A stretch of 64,000 nt of DNA from Thiomicrospira sp. WB1 (GTDB lineage: Bacteria > Pseudomonadota > Gammaproteobacteria > Thiomicrospirales > Thiomicrospiraceae), in assembly GCF_001507535.1 (NCBI RefSeq), contig NZ_LQBN01000002.1:62001-126000 (forward strand). The letters are read 5' to 3'. The translations under genes were made by a program, and so were the position numbers. Under the pieces are notes generated by a model that was not told the origin of the DNA, searched no databases, and saw only the letters and a program-made list of their open reading frames with translations. Below, one piece after another: positions 1 through 9,900 of this stretch (positions within the stretch are counted from its first letter, which is position 1; every line of letters begins with the position of its first letter).

Positions 1-619
1 CAAAGCCAAACGCGGCACCGAGGTCGTGTTTGTCACCGGTAACCATGATGACTTTCTGCGCCGCTATTCCGGCATTGATTTTGGCAACATTCAGCTCACC
101 GATGAAGCGGAACACGAAACCCTCAACGGCGACCGTCTGCTGGTGGTGCACGGTGACAAGTACGACAGTGTGATCCAGACCCAGAAATGGTTGGCGGTGG
201 TGGGCGATTGGGGCTATGAAACCCTGGTGGTGCTTAACCGGTATTTCAACCGTTTGCGTCAGAAGTTCGGCATGGGCTACTGGTCTTTGTCGGCTTACGT
301 CAAACAAAAGGTCAAATCGGCGGTGTCGTTCATCACCGCCTACGAAGAAGCCGTGGTCAAAGACTGTCGTGAGCAGGGCTATGACGGCGTGGTCTGCGGG
401 CACATCCACCACCCGGAAATCCGTAAGATCGACGAGATCGACTATTACAATTGCGGAGACTGGGTTGAGTCGTGCACCGCCATGGTGGAAACCGCCAGCG
501 GCGAGTTGAAATTGCTTAAATGGGTCGACATCCAGCACGCGCAAAATAAGCAGAACGCGGCGGATGGCGCGGCTGCGGCACCTGCGGCCAATCAGGAGGC
601 GTTGCATGACCCCACCTGA
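1..619 (+). CDS. LpxH-like metallophosphoesterase (5' end outside window)
   Basis: This is the C-terminal part of a calcineurin-type phosphoesterase; the reading frame is open to the left edge, so the start codon lies outside. It carries the metal-binding motifs GNHD, HGD and GHIHH in the expected order. The family (COG2908) is related to UDP-2,3-diacylglucosamine pyrophosphatase of lipid A synthesis, but the GNHD form differs from the GNRD of E. coli LpxH, so the substrate is inferred only. A low-complexity Ala-rich tail ends the protein. The stop overlaps the dgkA start by 14 nt, suggesting co-translation. Both neighbours deal with membrane lipids. Confidence 0.8.
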   Translation, partial: KAKRGTEVVFVTGNHDDFLRRYSGIDFGNIQLTDEAEHETLNGDRLLVVHGDKYDSVIQTQKWLAVVGDWGYETLVVLNRYFNRLRQKFGMGYWSLSAYVKQKVKSAVSFITAYEEAVVKDCREQGYDGVVCGHIHHPEIRKIDEIDYYNCGDWVESCTAMVETASGELKLLKWVDIQHAQNKQNAADGAAAAPAANQEALHDPT

Positions 620-1037
620 TTCGCACAAACAAACCGACTCGGTGCATGCACATGCCATGAAGCCGGGGCATCGCGGCTTTGTCCGCATCATCAAAGCGGC
701 GGGCTATTCCTGGCACGGCATCAAGGCCTGTTACAAAAACGAGGCCGCCTTTCGGCAGGAGCTCTGGTTGCTGGTAGTGCTGACGCCTTTGTCCATGTGG
801 TTGTCGACCAATGCCGCCGAATTCCTGTTGCTGATCGGCTCCGTGGTGCTGTTGTTGGTGGTGGAACTGCTCAACACCGCGATTGAAATGGTGGTGGATC
901 GTCACGGCGAAGAATGGCACCCACTGGCCAAATTGGCCAAAGACATGGGCTCGGCCGCCGTGTTTGTCATGATGGCGCTGGTGGGACTGGTCTGGTTGAC
1001 CGTCCTCATTTCACGCTTCGGCTGGCAGTGGTTTTAA
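606..1037 (+). CDS. dgkA: diacylglycerol kinase
   Basis: Small integral-membrane kinase that phosphorylates diacylglycerol to phosphatidate, recycling lipid by-products of envelope synthesis. About 143 residues with three hydrophobic segments. The family signature is clear in the middle (VELLNTAIEMVVDR, active-site Glu and Asn). An in-frame ATG at 606 has a good AGGAGG 6 nt upstream, so I prefer it to the upstream start at 564. A second Met at 657 begins the conserved part. The start overlaps the preceding phosphoesterase gene. The gene converges on gshB, and the 54-bp gap between them contains one copy of the ACCAGGCCTGGT palindrome. Confidence 0.93.
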   Translation: MTPPDSHKQTDSVHAHAMKPGHRGFVRIIKAAGYSWHGIKACYKNEAAFRQELWLLVVLTPLSMWLSTNAAEFLLLIGSVVLLLVVELLNTAIEMVVDRHGEEWHPLAKLAKDMGSAAVFVMMALVGLVWLTVLISRFGWQWF

Positions 1038-1059
1038 GTCCGTAATCGATGCCTTTTTA

Positions 1060-1071
1060 ACCAGGCCTGGT
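1060..1071. repeat. ACCAGGCCTGGT palindrome, exact copy
   Basis: Exact copy in the gap between the convergent dgkA and gshB genes. The symmetry extends to the 20-mer TTTAACCAGGCCTGGTTAAA at 1056-1075, the longest perfect version in the window. No U-run follows on either strand. Confidence 0.9.
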
Positions 1072-1091
1072 TAAAGCTGGGTCAGGCGGGT

Positions 1092-2147
1092 TTACCCCAT
1101 ATGATCGTTCTGGCGGAATTCGTTGAGGCGGTGCAGCAGGAATTCCAGTTCGGCGTGTTTTTCTTCTTTTTCGTGGACTTTTTCTTCCAGGAAATCAACC
1201 ACCTGTTTGTGCAGTTTTAATTTGTTCAGGGCGTTGATATTGGTGATGCCACCCGGATTGAGGACGTTCACTTCCAGAATCTTGTCGCCGATCATGTCCA
1301 CACCGACAAAGTACAAGCCGTCGGCGGCCAGTTTGGGACCGATTTTGCGGCAGATTGCCATCTGTGAATCGGTCATTTTGTATTTGTGGGCGGTGCCGCC
1401 GATCTGAATGTTGGCGCGCACGTCGCCTTCGGGCGGCTTGCGGTTGTAGGCGCCGATGAATTTGCCGTTGAGCATCAGCACGCGCACATCGCCTTCTTCA
1501 GCGCCTTCGATGTATTCCTGCACAATCACATAGCTTTTGTCGGTGCTGTGGATGTAAAAATCCAGAATCGAGTTGATACTGGTCTGGGCGTTTTTTTCCA
1601 GCACAATTACGCCATGCCCGCCGGAGGCATTGAGCGGCTTGAGGATGACTTTGTCGCCGGGCATTTCGTCGATCATCTGACGAATGTAGTCCTTGTTTTT
1701 GGATACATGCGTGATCGGCAAATAGCTGTTGTGCGGGTCGTTGAAGGTGGTGGTGTAAAGCTTGTTGTTGGCTTTGCGAATGCCGTCCACGTCGTTGACG
1801 ATCACCGCCTGATTTTTCACCGAATCCAGAAAGTTGAACACCATCGGGTCAATCGGCGGGTCGCGGCGGATCATAATGCAGTCGAGCCCGTGCAACGGCA
1901 TCATCTGCAGTTGAAATTTGACCTTTTTGTAGAACTGGGTCATGTTGTCCGGGATTTTGTCCATCGGTTCGATGCGGCGCACATAGCCATGGGTCACGTT
2001 GTTGCGCACGGTGAGGTTGCTGGGGGTCAGAATCGCAATCTTATGGCCGCGTTGCAGGCATTCCTTGATGATGCGCAGGGTGGAATTTTTGGTGGGTGTA
2101 ATCTGATCCCAGTCTTCCAGAATAAAACCTATGTTCATGTACATCAT
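1092..2147 (-). CDS. gshB: glutathione synthetase
   Basis: ATP-grasp enzyme joining gamma-glutamylcysteine and glycine to give glutathione, cytosolic. About 351 residues, longer than E. coli GshB. Recognisable blocks are the RRDPPID motif near residue 95, the ATP-binding KPLNASGGHGV, the QEYIEGAEEGDVRV strand, and FVGVDMIGDKILEVNVLNPGGI near the end, which aligns with the E. coli FVGLDIIGD region. A highly charged tail of about 30 residues (EEKVHEKEEKHAE) extends past the normal family end. Two adjacent ATGs (2147 and 2144) follow an AAGGAG; spacing favours the second. No gshA lies nearby. Confidence 0.9.
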   Translation of the reverse strand: MMYMNIGFILEDWDQITPTKNSTLRIIKECLQRGHKIAILTPSNLTVRNNVTHGYVRRIEPMDKIPDNMTQFYKKVKFQLQMMPLHGLDCIMIRRDPPIDPMVFNFLDSVKNQAVIVNDVDGIRKANNKLYTTTFNDPHNSYLPITHVSKNKDYIRQMIDEMPGDKVILKPLNASGGHGVIVLEKNAQTSINSILDFYIHSTDKSYVIVQEYIEGAEEGDVRVLMLNGKFIGAYNRKPPEGDVRANIQIGGTAHKYKMTDSQMAICRKIGPKLAADGLYFVGVDMIGDKILEVNVLNPGGITNINALNKLKLHKQVVDFLEEKVHEKEEKHAELEFLLHRLNEFRQNDHMG

Positions 2148-2186
2148 CTGACTCCTTTTGCCCGGGCGATCACTAGGCTCATTCTG

Positions 2187-2218
2187 CGGCTTTTCATTAA
2201 AATTGCAAATGAAAACCG
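2187..2218. other. inverted repeat between gshB and the outer-membrane gene
   Basis: Arms of 11-12 nt (CGGCTTTTCATT and AATGAAAACCG, one bulge) flank a 9-nt AT-rich loop. It lies downstream of the 2273-3046 gene and upstream of gshB, both on the minus strand. It may be a terminator remnant or operator. There is no clear U-run, so the role is open. Confidence 0.35.
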
Positions 2219-2272
2219 TGAATGGAGCGTGATGATTTTTTGAAAACCATTGTTTGCTGTTGGTTGATTCTC

Positions 2273-3046
2273 TTAAAAGCGTCGAGTCCAGCCTGCAAAC
2301 AGAGTGAGGTCTTCCCCTTCTTCAGTTAAGGCAAAGCGGCTGCCAAGGTCCCATTGGCTGTTGGCGCTGTTTTGCCACGTCCACCCTAGACTCGCATAAG
2401 GCAGGTAGTCGTCCTCAACCGTGTACTCGCCCAAATATTCCAGATAACCTGAGATATCAGTATTTAAGTTATAACCCGTCACCAATGTGTGACTCCCCGC
2501 CCAGTCGTATTCAGACGCCGCAACTTTATAGGCTCTGTCAACCTGAAGCTGGAGGCCATAGTCATGCTGCAGCACGCTTCCGGCATAGGTCGCGATCAGA
2601 CCGCCTTCATGTTTGTCATTGCTCAAGTCACCACTTGGAATTTTTAGGTAGGGCAGTAAAGCTAGGGCAGTCTGTCCGCCTTGATTTCCCCAAAGGTTGA
2701 TTTTGCTTCTGATTTCAAAATCTCCGTGTGATGCGGTTGTTTGAGAATTCCCCGAAGCTTTGATTGTTTCTTCCTGATAAGGCGAAACCCCGATATGCAA
2801 ATCAATGTTCTGACTGATGCCATATTTGAAGAGTGTGTTGAAAAAACTCAAACGAGTTTGTTTGACAGCGTTCGAATCGTCCTTGGTATAAGAGATGAAG
2901 CTGGTTTCAAGTTGAAAATGCCCCGGGTCCACCGTCTGTGGAGACTCGGTTGCATCGGGTCTGTCTGCCGCCAGCGGGCGTAATGTATCGGCTAAGGCGG
3001 AGGGGGCACCCAATATCATTCCGGTTAATAGAATGTGTTGTTTCAT
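2273..3046 (-). CDS. outer-membrane protein, phenol-degradation transporter-like family
   Basis: About 257 residues with a Sec signal peptide (MKQHILLTGMILGAPSALA) and a mature start containing DRPDATESPQTVDPGHFQLE, characteristic of the MetA-pathway phenol degradation/transporter-like beta-barrel family. The rest alternates polar and aromatic residues as in a barrel and ends in Phe (WTRRF), the signal for outer-membrane assembly. Start chosen at 3046: AGGATC lies about 8 nt upstream and the signal peptide begins there; a longer frame starts at 3064. Substrate is unknown, and no degradation genes are nearby. The upstream region is AT-rich and probably holds its promoter. Confidence 0.75.
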   Translation of the reverse strand: MKQHILLTGMILGAPSALADTLRPLAADRPDATESPQTVDPGHFQLETSFISYTKDDSNAVKQTRLSFFNTLFKYGISQNIDLHIGVSPYQEETIKASGNSQTTASHGDFEIRSKINLWGNQGGQTALALLPYLKIPSGDLSNDKHEGGLIATYAGSVLQHDYGLQLQVDRAYKVAASEYDWAGSHTLVTGYNLNTDISGYLEYLGEYTVEDDYLPYASLGWTWQNSANSQWDLGSRFALTEEGEDLTLFAGWTRRF

Positions 3047-3347
3047 GTTAATGATCCTGTGCATTCTTTATTTTGGGCTAAATAAATAATTAGTCTTGGT
3101 TAATTATTTTATGGTTCATGCCGGTATTTGCAAATTTATTTTGAACGGGCATTGAGTGGAGGCGGGGGGAAGAGAGAATTTGACCCGTTGATGATAGGGC
3201 CTTTTCGTACAAGTCAGTAGCGAGCTAAATTTGGGGGAATGGTCGGGTCAAGGCAGAGCCAGCAATATATAGGATGCCTTGGTCGAATTTTTATGAGCAC
3301 AGAGAAAGCGAAGTCTTAGTCGTTTTTATCGGGGTTGGGTCGTAACA

Positions 3348-4208
3348 CTAGAGGGTTTGTTCGTCGCTGCGCTGGCAGATGTCCTGGGCCAGAATGACGG
3401 TGTCATCGTATTCGTCGGCTTCACGGCGTACCAGTTCGATCAGGTCATCCGTGGTGAGTTTCTGTGGGGGGTAGGCAAAGATGGCGATCTGGTCACCCGG
3501 CTGAAGATAGGTGTTTTCGCCTTGGGGCGTATAACGCGTCGCGCCGAGTGAAACAATGATTTGCGCTGGCTGCTCGGCAAGCAGGCCTGGTAATTTTTGC
3601 AAAGGTCCTTGTTCAGGCTGGTGGTTAAATTGGTGAATCAGCCAGTTTTGCAGGCGTTGATAAAAATACTGGTAGCCGTTGACGGGGCAGTCTTCGCCAT
3701 AAGGGATGATGTCGTCACCGCGCTTGAGAAAGGAGGCCAGATGATACTGGTCGAGCACGCCATCGGCTTCAAAGGCATCGATGGGCTGCCATTGACGGGC
3801 GATGCCGGTGCTGGCGGGGCCCCAGTTCTTTTTGGCGCTGAGTTTGGCTGCCGGGTTGAGGCGCTGGGTGCAGTCATTGAACACACTGAAAGCGCTGGGT
3901 TGGCACTGGGTGACGGCCCCCTGATCGTCATAGGCCATGTCGCAGAGCACGCAGATTTCCGCTTCCAGTTGCAGGCCGCATTCTTCCTCTTCAAAATCGG
4001 CTTCGATCACATCGTGCGACAGCGGGTAGGTGCCCAGATAGGAATCATCACCAGGCAGGTAGATGGGGAACACGCCTTTGGGCGCTTTGGGATCGGCGGT
4101 GGTGATGGTGTCGAACCCGCTCTCACCGGCTTGAGAGAGGTGATCGGCAAAATTGCCGGCCACGCCGAAAACGGGCAGTTCGTACAACTGGGTGTGAGTC
4201 AGGGTCAT
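3348..4208 (-). CDS. DUF5718 family protein
   Basis: About 286 residues. I recognise it as the DUF5718 family of unknown function. The N-terminal VFGVAGNFADHLSQAGE, the acidic LQLEAEIC strand and the NDCT and KNWG blocks recall the fumarylacetoacetate hydrolase fold, so a small-molecule enzyme is possible, but this is inference. No signal peptide or membrane segment. The mutS stop and this start share one nucleotide (TAATG), so translation is probably coupled to mutS. A one-substitution copy of the ACCAGGCCTGGT palindrome lies inside the gene at 3580. Confidence 0.7.
   Translation of the reverse strand: MTLTHTQLYELPVFGVAGNFADHLSQAGESGFDTITTADPKAPKGVFPIYLPGDDSYLGTYPLSHDVIEADFEEEECGLQLEAEICVLCDMAYDDQGAVTQCQPSAFSVFNDCTQRLNPAAKLSAKKNWGPASTGIARQWQPIDAFEADGVLDQYHLASFLKRGDDIIPYGEDCPVNGYQYFYQRLQNWLIHQFNHQPEQGPLQKLPGLLAEQPAQIIVSLGATRYTPQGENTYLQPGDQIAIFAYPPQKLTTDDLIELVRREADEYDDTVILAQDICQRSDEQTL
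3580..3591. repeat. ACCAGGCCTGGT palindrome, one-substitution copy
   Basis: AGCAGGCCTGGT followed by AATTTTT, within the DUF5718 gene, where it encodes Pro-Gly-Leu-Leu. Confidence 0.6.
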
Positions 4209-6841
4209 TAAAGCTCCTCTGTGTTGGTCAGCGGCTTGAGTTGATAGAGTAAATCCAGTGCCTGTCTTGGGGTCAGGCTGTCGGGGTCACAGTCTCGCAC
4301 GGCATCGGCCAGCTGGATCATTTCAGGCGGGATCGTGGGGGCGGCAAACAGATCGAACTGACTGGGGTCGGTCGGTTGAGGGCTGGTTGCATTGGTTTGG
4401 GTCTCTTCGACCGCGGTCTGTTCCAGTCTGCGTAGGTGTTTTTTCGCCGCCAGAATGATTGGTTGTGGTATGCCTGCCAAAGCGGCCACCTGCAAGCCGT
4501 AGCTTTGCGAGGCGGGGCCGTCTTCGACCTGGTGCATGAACACAATTTTGTCCTGATGTTCCAGTGCGCTCAAATGCACGTTGACGGTGTTGTCGAATTG
4601 TTCTGCCAACGTGGTCAGTTCAAAGTAATGCGTGGCAAACAGGCAATAGCCTTGCACCTTTTTGGCCAGATGTTCGGCAATGGCCCAGGCCAGTGCCAGC
4701 CCGTCAAAGGTGGAGGTGCCCCGGCCGATTTCATCGACCAGAATCAGGGATTGATCGGTGGCGTGATGCAAAATGTGTGCGGTTTCGGTCATCTCCACCA
4801 TAAAGGTGGAGCGACCGGAGGTCAGGTCGTCCGAGGCACCGATGCGGGTGAAAATGCGGTCGATCGGCCCCAGCTTGGCCGAGGCGGCGGGCACGTAGCT
4901 GCCCATATAGGCCATGATGGCGATCAGGGCGGTCTGGCGCATGTAGGTAGATTTCCCGCCCATGTTAGGCCCGGTGATCATGTGTAGGCGTCGTTCGTCA
5001 TTAAAGACGGCATCATTCGGAATAAACGGTTGATCCGACAGGGTTTCCACCGTCAGGTGACGTCCCTGTTCGATGGCGAGTCCCGGCGTGTCGGTGAGTT
5101 CGGGGCGGCAGAGGTTCAGGTCCTCAGCCAGTTGCGCCAGATTGACCAGCACATCGGTTTCGGCCAGCGCGGCGGCGGTTTTCTGCAGATCGGTCAGGTG
5201 CTGATTCAGGGTTTCCAGCAGTTGCTGATAGAGGTGTTTTTCACGGGCCAGGGCTTTTTCATTGGCGCTGAGGACCTTGTCTTCGAACCCTTTCAATTCC
5301 GGGGTGATGTAGCGTTCCTGTGCTTTAAGTGTCTGGCGGCGCACGTATTCGACCGGCACTTTGTCGCTTTGGGCCTTGCTGACTTCGATGTAGTAGCCGT
5401 GCACTTTGTTGTAGCCGACTTTGAGTGTGGTGATGCCGGTTTTCTCACGCTCCTGAGCTTCCAGATTCAGCAGGAAATCCCCGGCCTCGTTTTGCAGGTT
5501 GCGCAGCTCGTCCAGTTCGGCGTCGTACCCCTCGGCAAAGACGCCGCCATCGCGCGCGAGCATGGGCGGGTTGTCTACCAGTGCGGCGTCGAGCTGGGCG
5601 GCCAGTTCCGGCCAGGGCTGCAGCGCCGGTTTGAGGTTTTGCCATTTGTCGCCTTCAAGCGGTTGGATCAGGTCACGGATGGTCTCCAGCTGGGTCAGGC
5701 TGCGTCCCAGTTGCAGCAGGTCGCGTGGTCGGGCCGAATAAAGTGACACGCGGCTGAGGATGCGTTCCAGATCCCCGATGGGTTTGAGGCTGGCTTTTAA
5801 TGGTTCCGTGGCCTGTCGGGTTTGCAGCCAGTCAATCGCATCCAGTCGATGCTGGACAATGGTTTGAGTGCGTAGGGGCTGATTGAGCCAGCGCCGTAAC
5901 AGTCTGGACCCCATGGCGGTGGCGGTGTGATCCATGATCGAAAGCAGGGTGTGTTCCCGCCCGCCCTGCAGATTGGTGTCCAGTTCCAGGTTGCGGCGGC
6001 TGACCGCATCCAGTACAAGGGTTTGGTCGATCTGGTAGCTTTGCAGGCCGCCAATGTGCGACAGCGAGGTCTGCAGCATGCTCTGGGCGTAATGCAGGAT
6101 GGCGCCGCACGCGCCCAGTGATAACGGTTGATCGTCGCATCCGAATGCTTTCAGATCCTGGGTTTTGAATAGGGCCAGCAACTGATCGCGTCCGCTTTCG
6201 GCATCAAAGTGCCAAGGATCCATTTTAACCAGGCCTGGTAAGTTTTGCAGTGTCTCGGGCAGGCGCTCAACGTCGGGTTTGGCCACCAGCACCTCGGCGG
6301 GCTGCAACCGCTCCATTTCGCTGAGCAGTTGCGCCAGGTCCTTCAGTTGTGTGGTTTCAAAGCGGCCGCTGGCCACGTCCAGAAATGCAAGGCCGGTTTG
6401 TTCATCGGCGGGTGAGCCAAAATGCAGCGCGGCGAGCAGATTGTCCTGGCGCTCTTCCAGCAGGGCGTCTTCGACCAGTGTGCCGGGGGTGATCACGCGC
6501 ACGACCTTGCGTTCCACCGGGCCTTTGGACGTGGCCGGATCGCCGGTCTGTTCGCAGATGGCCACCGATTCGCCCAGCTTGACCAGACGCGCCAGATAGC
6601 CTTCGGAGGAGTGATGGGGAATGCCCGCCATGGGAATGGGTTCGCCCGCTGATTTGCCGCGTGCTGTCAAGGTGATGTCGAGCAGTTCGGCGGCGCGTTT
6701 GGCATCGTCGTAAAACAGCTCGTAAAAGTCGCCCATGCGATAGAACAGCAACTGATCCGGGTAGTCGGCCTTGACCTTGAGGTATTGCGCCATCATGGGC
6801 GTGTGCGAGGACGACGTGGACGATGCGGTCGGTTTTGCCAT
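4208..6841 (-). CDS. mutS: DNA mismatch repair protein MutS
   Basis: About 877 residues, the usual MutS1 size. It recognises mispairs and recruits MutL. The N-terminal mismatch-reading motif is present as Phe39-Tyr-Glu41 within RMGDFYELF. The connector and lever/clamp regions follow. The C-terminal ABC-type ATPase has Walker [10 protein letters not shown] near residue 624 and [14 protein letters not shown] as Walker B/signature. A C-terminal tail with [13 protein letters not shown] matches the tetramerisation region. The start lacks a strong Shine-Dalgarno sequence; an internal Met pair (MMAQYLK) is an alternative. The gene is followed, with a one-nucleotide overlap, by the DUF5718 gene. Confidence 0.97.
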   Translation of the reverse strand: MAKPTASSTSSSHTPMMAQYLKVKADYPDQLLFYRMGDFYELFYDDAKRAAELLDITLTARGKSAGEPIPMAGIPHHSSEGYLARLVKLGESVAICEQTGDPATSKGPVERKVVRVITPGTLVEDALLEERQDNLLAALHFGSPADEQTGLAFLDVASGRFETTQLKDLAQLLSEMERLQPAEVLVAKPDVERLPETLQNLPGLVKMDPWHFDAESGRDQLLALFKTQDLKAFGCDDQPLSLGACGAILHYAQSMLQTSLSHIGGLQSYQIDQTLVLDAVSRRNLELDTNLQGGREHTLLSIMDHTATAMGSRLLRRWLNQPLRTQTIVQHRLDAIDWLQTRQATEPLKASLKPIGDLERILSRVSLYSARPRDLLQLGRSLTQLETIRDLIQPLEGDKWQNLKPALQPWPELAAQLDAALVDNPPMLARDGGVFAEGYDAELDELRNLQNEAGDFLLNLEAQEREKTGITTLKVGYNKVHGYYIEVSKAQSDKVPVEYVRRQTLKAQERYITPELKGFEDKVLSANEKALAREKHLYQQLLETLNQHLTDLQKTAAALAETDVLVNLAQLAEDLNLCRPELTDTPGLAIEQGRHLTVETLSDQPFIPNDAVFNDERRLHMITGPNMGGKSTYMRQTALIAIMAYMGSYVPAASAKLGPIDRIFTRIGASDDLTSGRSTFMVEMTETAHILHHATDQSLILVDEIGRGTSTFDGLALAWAIAEHLAKKVQGYCLFATHYFELTTLAEQFDNTVNVHLSALEHQDKIVFMHQVEDGPASQSYGLQVAALAGIPQPIILAAKKHLRRLEQTAVEETQTNATSPQPTDPSQFDLFAAPTIPPEMIQLADAVRDCDPDSLTPRQALDLLYQLKPLTNTEEL
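6228..6239. repeat. ACCAGGCCTGGT palindrome, exact copy
   Basis: Inside mutS, where it encodes Pro-Gly-Leu-Val. Flanked by TTTTA on the left and AAGTTTT on the right. Confidence 0.9.
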
Positions 6842-6900
6842 AGTTCAGAGCATTCTGTGCGTTGAAAAGAATGGCGTATTCTAGCAAATTTGTGCGGCGG

Positions 6901-9900
6901 CTATGACTGGATGATGACCCGGTTACGTCCCTGTTTTTTGGCCTGATAAAGTGCTTTATCGGCCTGAGTCAGCAAGGCAGCGGCCTGTTCGGGCCGGTCA
7001 ATGCGATGGGCGGCCCCGCCAACGCTGATGGTCACATGATCGGCCGCCGAAGAAAAGGCATGCGGCACTTCAAGGTCGGCAATGGCTTGGCGCAGGGTCT
7101 GGGCCACAGACTCAACCCCGGCCGCGTCGGTTTCAGGCAGCATGACCACAAATTCTTCACCCCCATAGCGTGCCAGCAAATCGGTCGGGCGCTGGATGTG
7201 TTCGTTCAAGGCATGCGCGACTTTTTGCAGACAGACATCGCCCTGGCCATGACCGTAGTGATCATTGAAGGCTTTGAAGAAGTCAATGTCGATCATGATC
7301 AGTCCCAGCGGTTTGCGGTTTCGAGCCAGGCGGTGGCTTTCGGTTTCCAGTTGTTCATCAAACTGTCGACGGTTGGCAATGTGCGTCAGGCCGTCCATGT
7401 GTGACAGGTGATCGAGCAGATCGGCTTTGAGTTTCAATGAAATGTGGTTGCGGACACGGGAGCGCACAATCGGCAGATGAAAGGGTTTGGCAATGAAGTC
7501 CACGGCCCCCAGGTCGAGCCCTTTTTCTTCGTCTTCAGCCTGATCGAGGGCGCTGACGAATATCACCGGTATGTCCTGAGTTTGAGGGTCGTTTTTCAAA
7601 GCCTTACAGGCGTCGTAGCCATCCATGCCCGGCATGACAATGTCGAGCAGAATCAGGTCAGGCTTGGGGTGTTTTGCGGCCCGAGCCAGCGCTTTTTCGC
7701 CACTGTTGGCGATCAGGAGTTTGTAGTCGTTTTTGAGTCCGTTGGCCAGGATGCGGGCATTGGCGGGTTCATCGTCCACGATCAGAATGACCGGTTTCTC
7801 CTGTTGTAAAACGTCCTGGGTTTTGTCAGGAGGCGGACTCTGATTGGCTACTTCAATCGCTGGCGAGGCGTCCCCTGAATGGGGGTTTGTTGTGGGCGTT
7901 ACCGGGTGCCACGACAAGTGTTGCATCAGCTGATTCTGCAAGGCTTTGAGTTCAATCGGCTTGGCTAAGTGCGCGTTCATGCCCGCATCCAGGGCTCTTT
8001 GCTTGTCCTCGATCATGGCTGCCGCCGTTAAGGCGATGATGGGCAGGTCCGCATCGAAGCGGCGAATGATTTCGGTGGCTTTGTACCCGTCCATGACCGG
8101 CATTTGGATGTCCATCAGCACCAGGTCGTAGGATGTGGCTTTGACCGCGTCCACACCGGCCTGGCCGTTTTCAGCAAAATGCGGATTCAAGTTGAACTGT
8201 TTGAGCATTTCGCCAATGACTTCGCGATTGATGGCGTTGTCTTCCACGACCAGTATGGGCTGGTTTTCAAACTGGATGGTCTGGTTGTCCTGGTGGATGC
8301 CCAGTTGATCCAGTCGGTGGCTTGCATTGATGGCATTAAACAGTTGCGATGGGTTAAACGGTTTGTGTAAAAAAGTGAAGGTGTCGTCTCGTCCCATGTT
8401 AATTTCTGCCTGATCATGGGCGCTGACCATCAGCAAGGCCGGCAGGTCTGCATCGTGACCGTAGTCCTTATACAGCGATTGGATCTGGCGCAAGGCCGAT
8501 AAGCCGTTGAGAACCGGCATTTCCCAATCCATCAGAATGGTTTTGTAAAAACGATCGTCTTCCAGGTGAGATTGAACTTTTTCCAGTGCCTGTTGACCGT
8601 TTTCCGCTTCTTCCACTTCAAATTGCCAGGATTCGAGGATTTCTCGCAAAATGGTGCGACTGGTGGGCTGATCATCCACCACCAGCGCCCGGCAGGGGCT
8701 AGGGGCGCACAAAAAGTGCGGCTGGGGTTGAGCGCTTTCAGCGTTCGTTGGGAGCGTCAGGTCGAAATAAAACACGGACCCCCGGTTGGGTTCGGATTCG
8801 ACCGTCATGTCGGTGCCGCCCATCAGGTGCACCAGGCGTTGGCTGATTACCAAGCCCAAGCCTGTCCCGCCGTGTTTGCGCGTGGTGGAGTTATCGGCCT
8901 GCATGAAGGCATGAAACAGGCGCTGTTGTTGCGCCGCGCTCATGCCAATGCCCGTGTCGCGCACGGCAAATCGTACGGTGGCCGTGTCGGTGGTTTGATC
9001 GATCAGGCGGATGCAAACCTCGATCTCGCCTTTTTCGGTGAATTTGATCGCATTATTGACTAGGTTGGTCAGTATCTGGGTCAGACGCAGGCTGTCGCCT
9101 TTGAGTGCTGTGGGCACGTCGGGGCGAAGGTGGAACAACAGTTCGATCTGTTTGTGATTGGCCAGGTCGGAGAACAAAATAGACAGCTGTTCCAAAACGG
9201 TGTTGAGGTTGAACGGCTCGGTTTCCAGTTCCAGCCGACCGCTTTCGATTTTGGAGTAATCAAGGACATCGTTGATGATGCCCAGTAATAGCTTGCCGGA
9301 GCTGTGGATCTGCTCAACGCGGCGACTGGCCCGGCTGGAGAGTGATGGATCCTGGCTGAGGAGGTCGGCCAGTCCGATGACGGCGTTGAGCGGCGTGCGA
9401 ATTTCGTGACTCATGTTTGCCAGAAACTGAGATTTTGCCAGACTGGCTTCATCCGAGGCGCGTTTGGCCGCACGCAAATCGCTCATATGCCCTTGTTGCT
9501 TGCTCAGCAGTCGGTTGAGCGCACTGAGCAATCGTCCCAGCTCGTCCATGCGCGGGATGTCCAGTTGGTGCGATTCAAGACGGCCCTCGATCATGGCATC
9601 GACCTGATCCGCCGAGTCCTGCAACGGGTGCAAAATTCGTCGGATGAAAAGCGTGGTGATGCCCGTGGCCAGGAGCAGGAGCAGCAATGCCAGTGCGCCT
9701 AGCTTGATCAGCAAGGCCCAGACGGGCACAAAAATTTCGTCCTCGGCGATGGTGTGCACCACCAGCCAGTCGTTGAATTTTAATTTGTGGGTGGTGTAGA
9801 AAATTTTGCCGCCGAATTGGCTTTTTGCGATGCCAGTGAGCTGGCCCTGTTTCAGCAGGGACAGGGCCTGGCTATCTTTCAATCTTTTCAGGTTGACGAG

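Noticed and set aside
1056-1075. Palindrome copies in convergent gaps as intrinsic terminators
   Set aside because: T runs come before and A runs after the dyad, no U-run follows the stem, and most copies lie inside genes.
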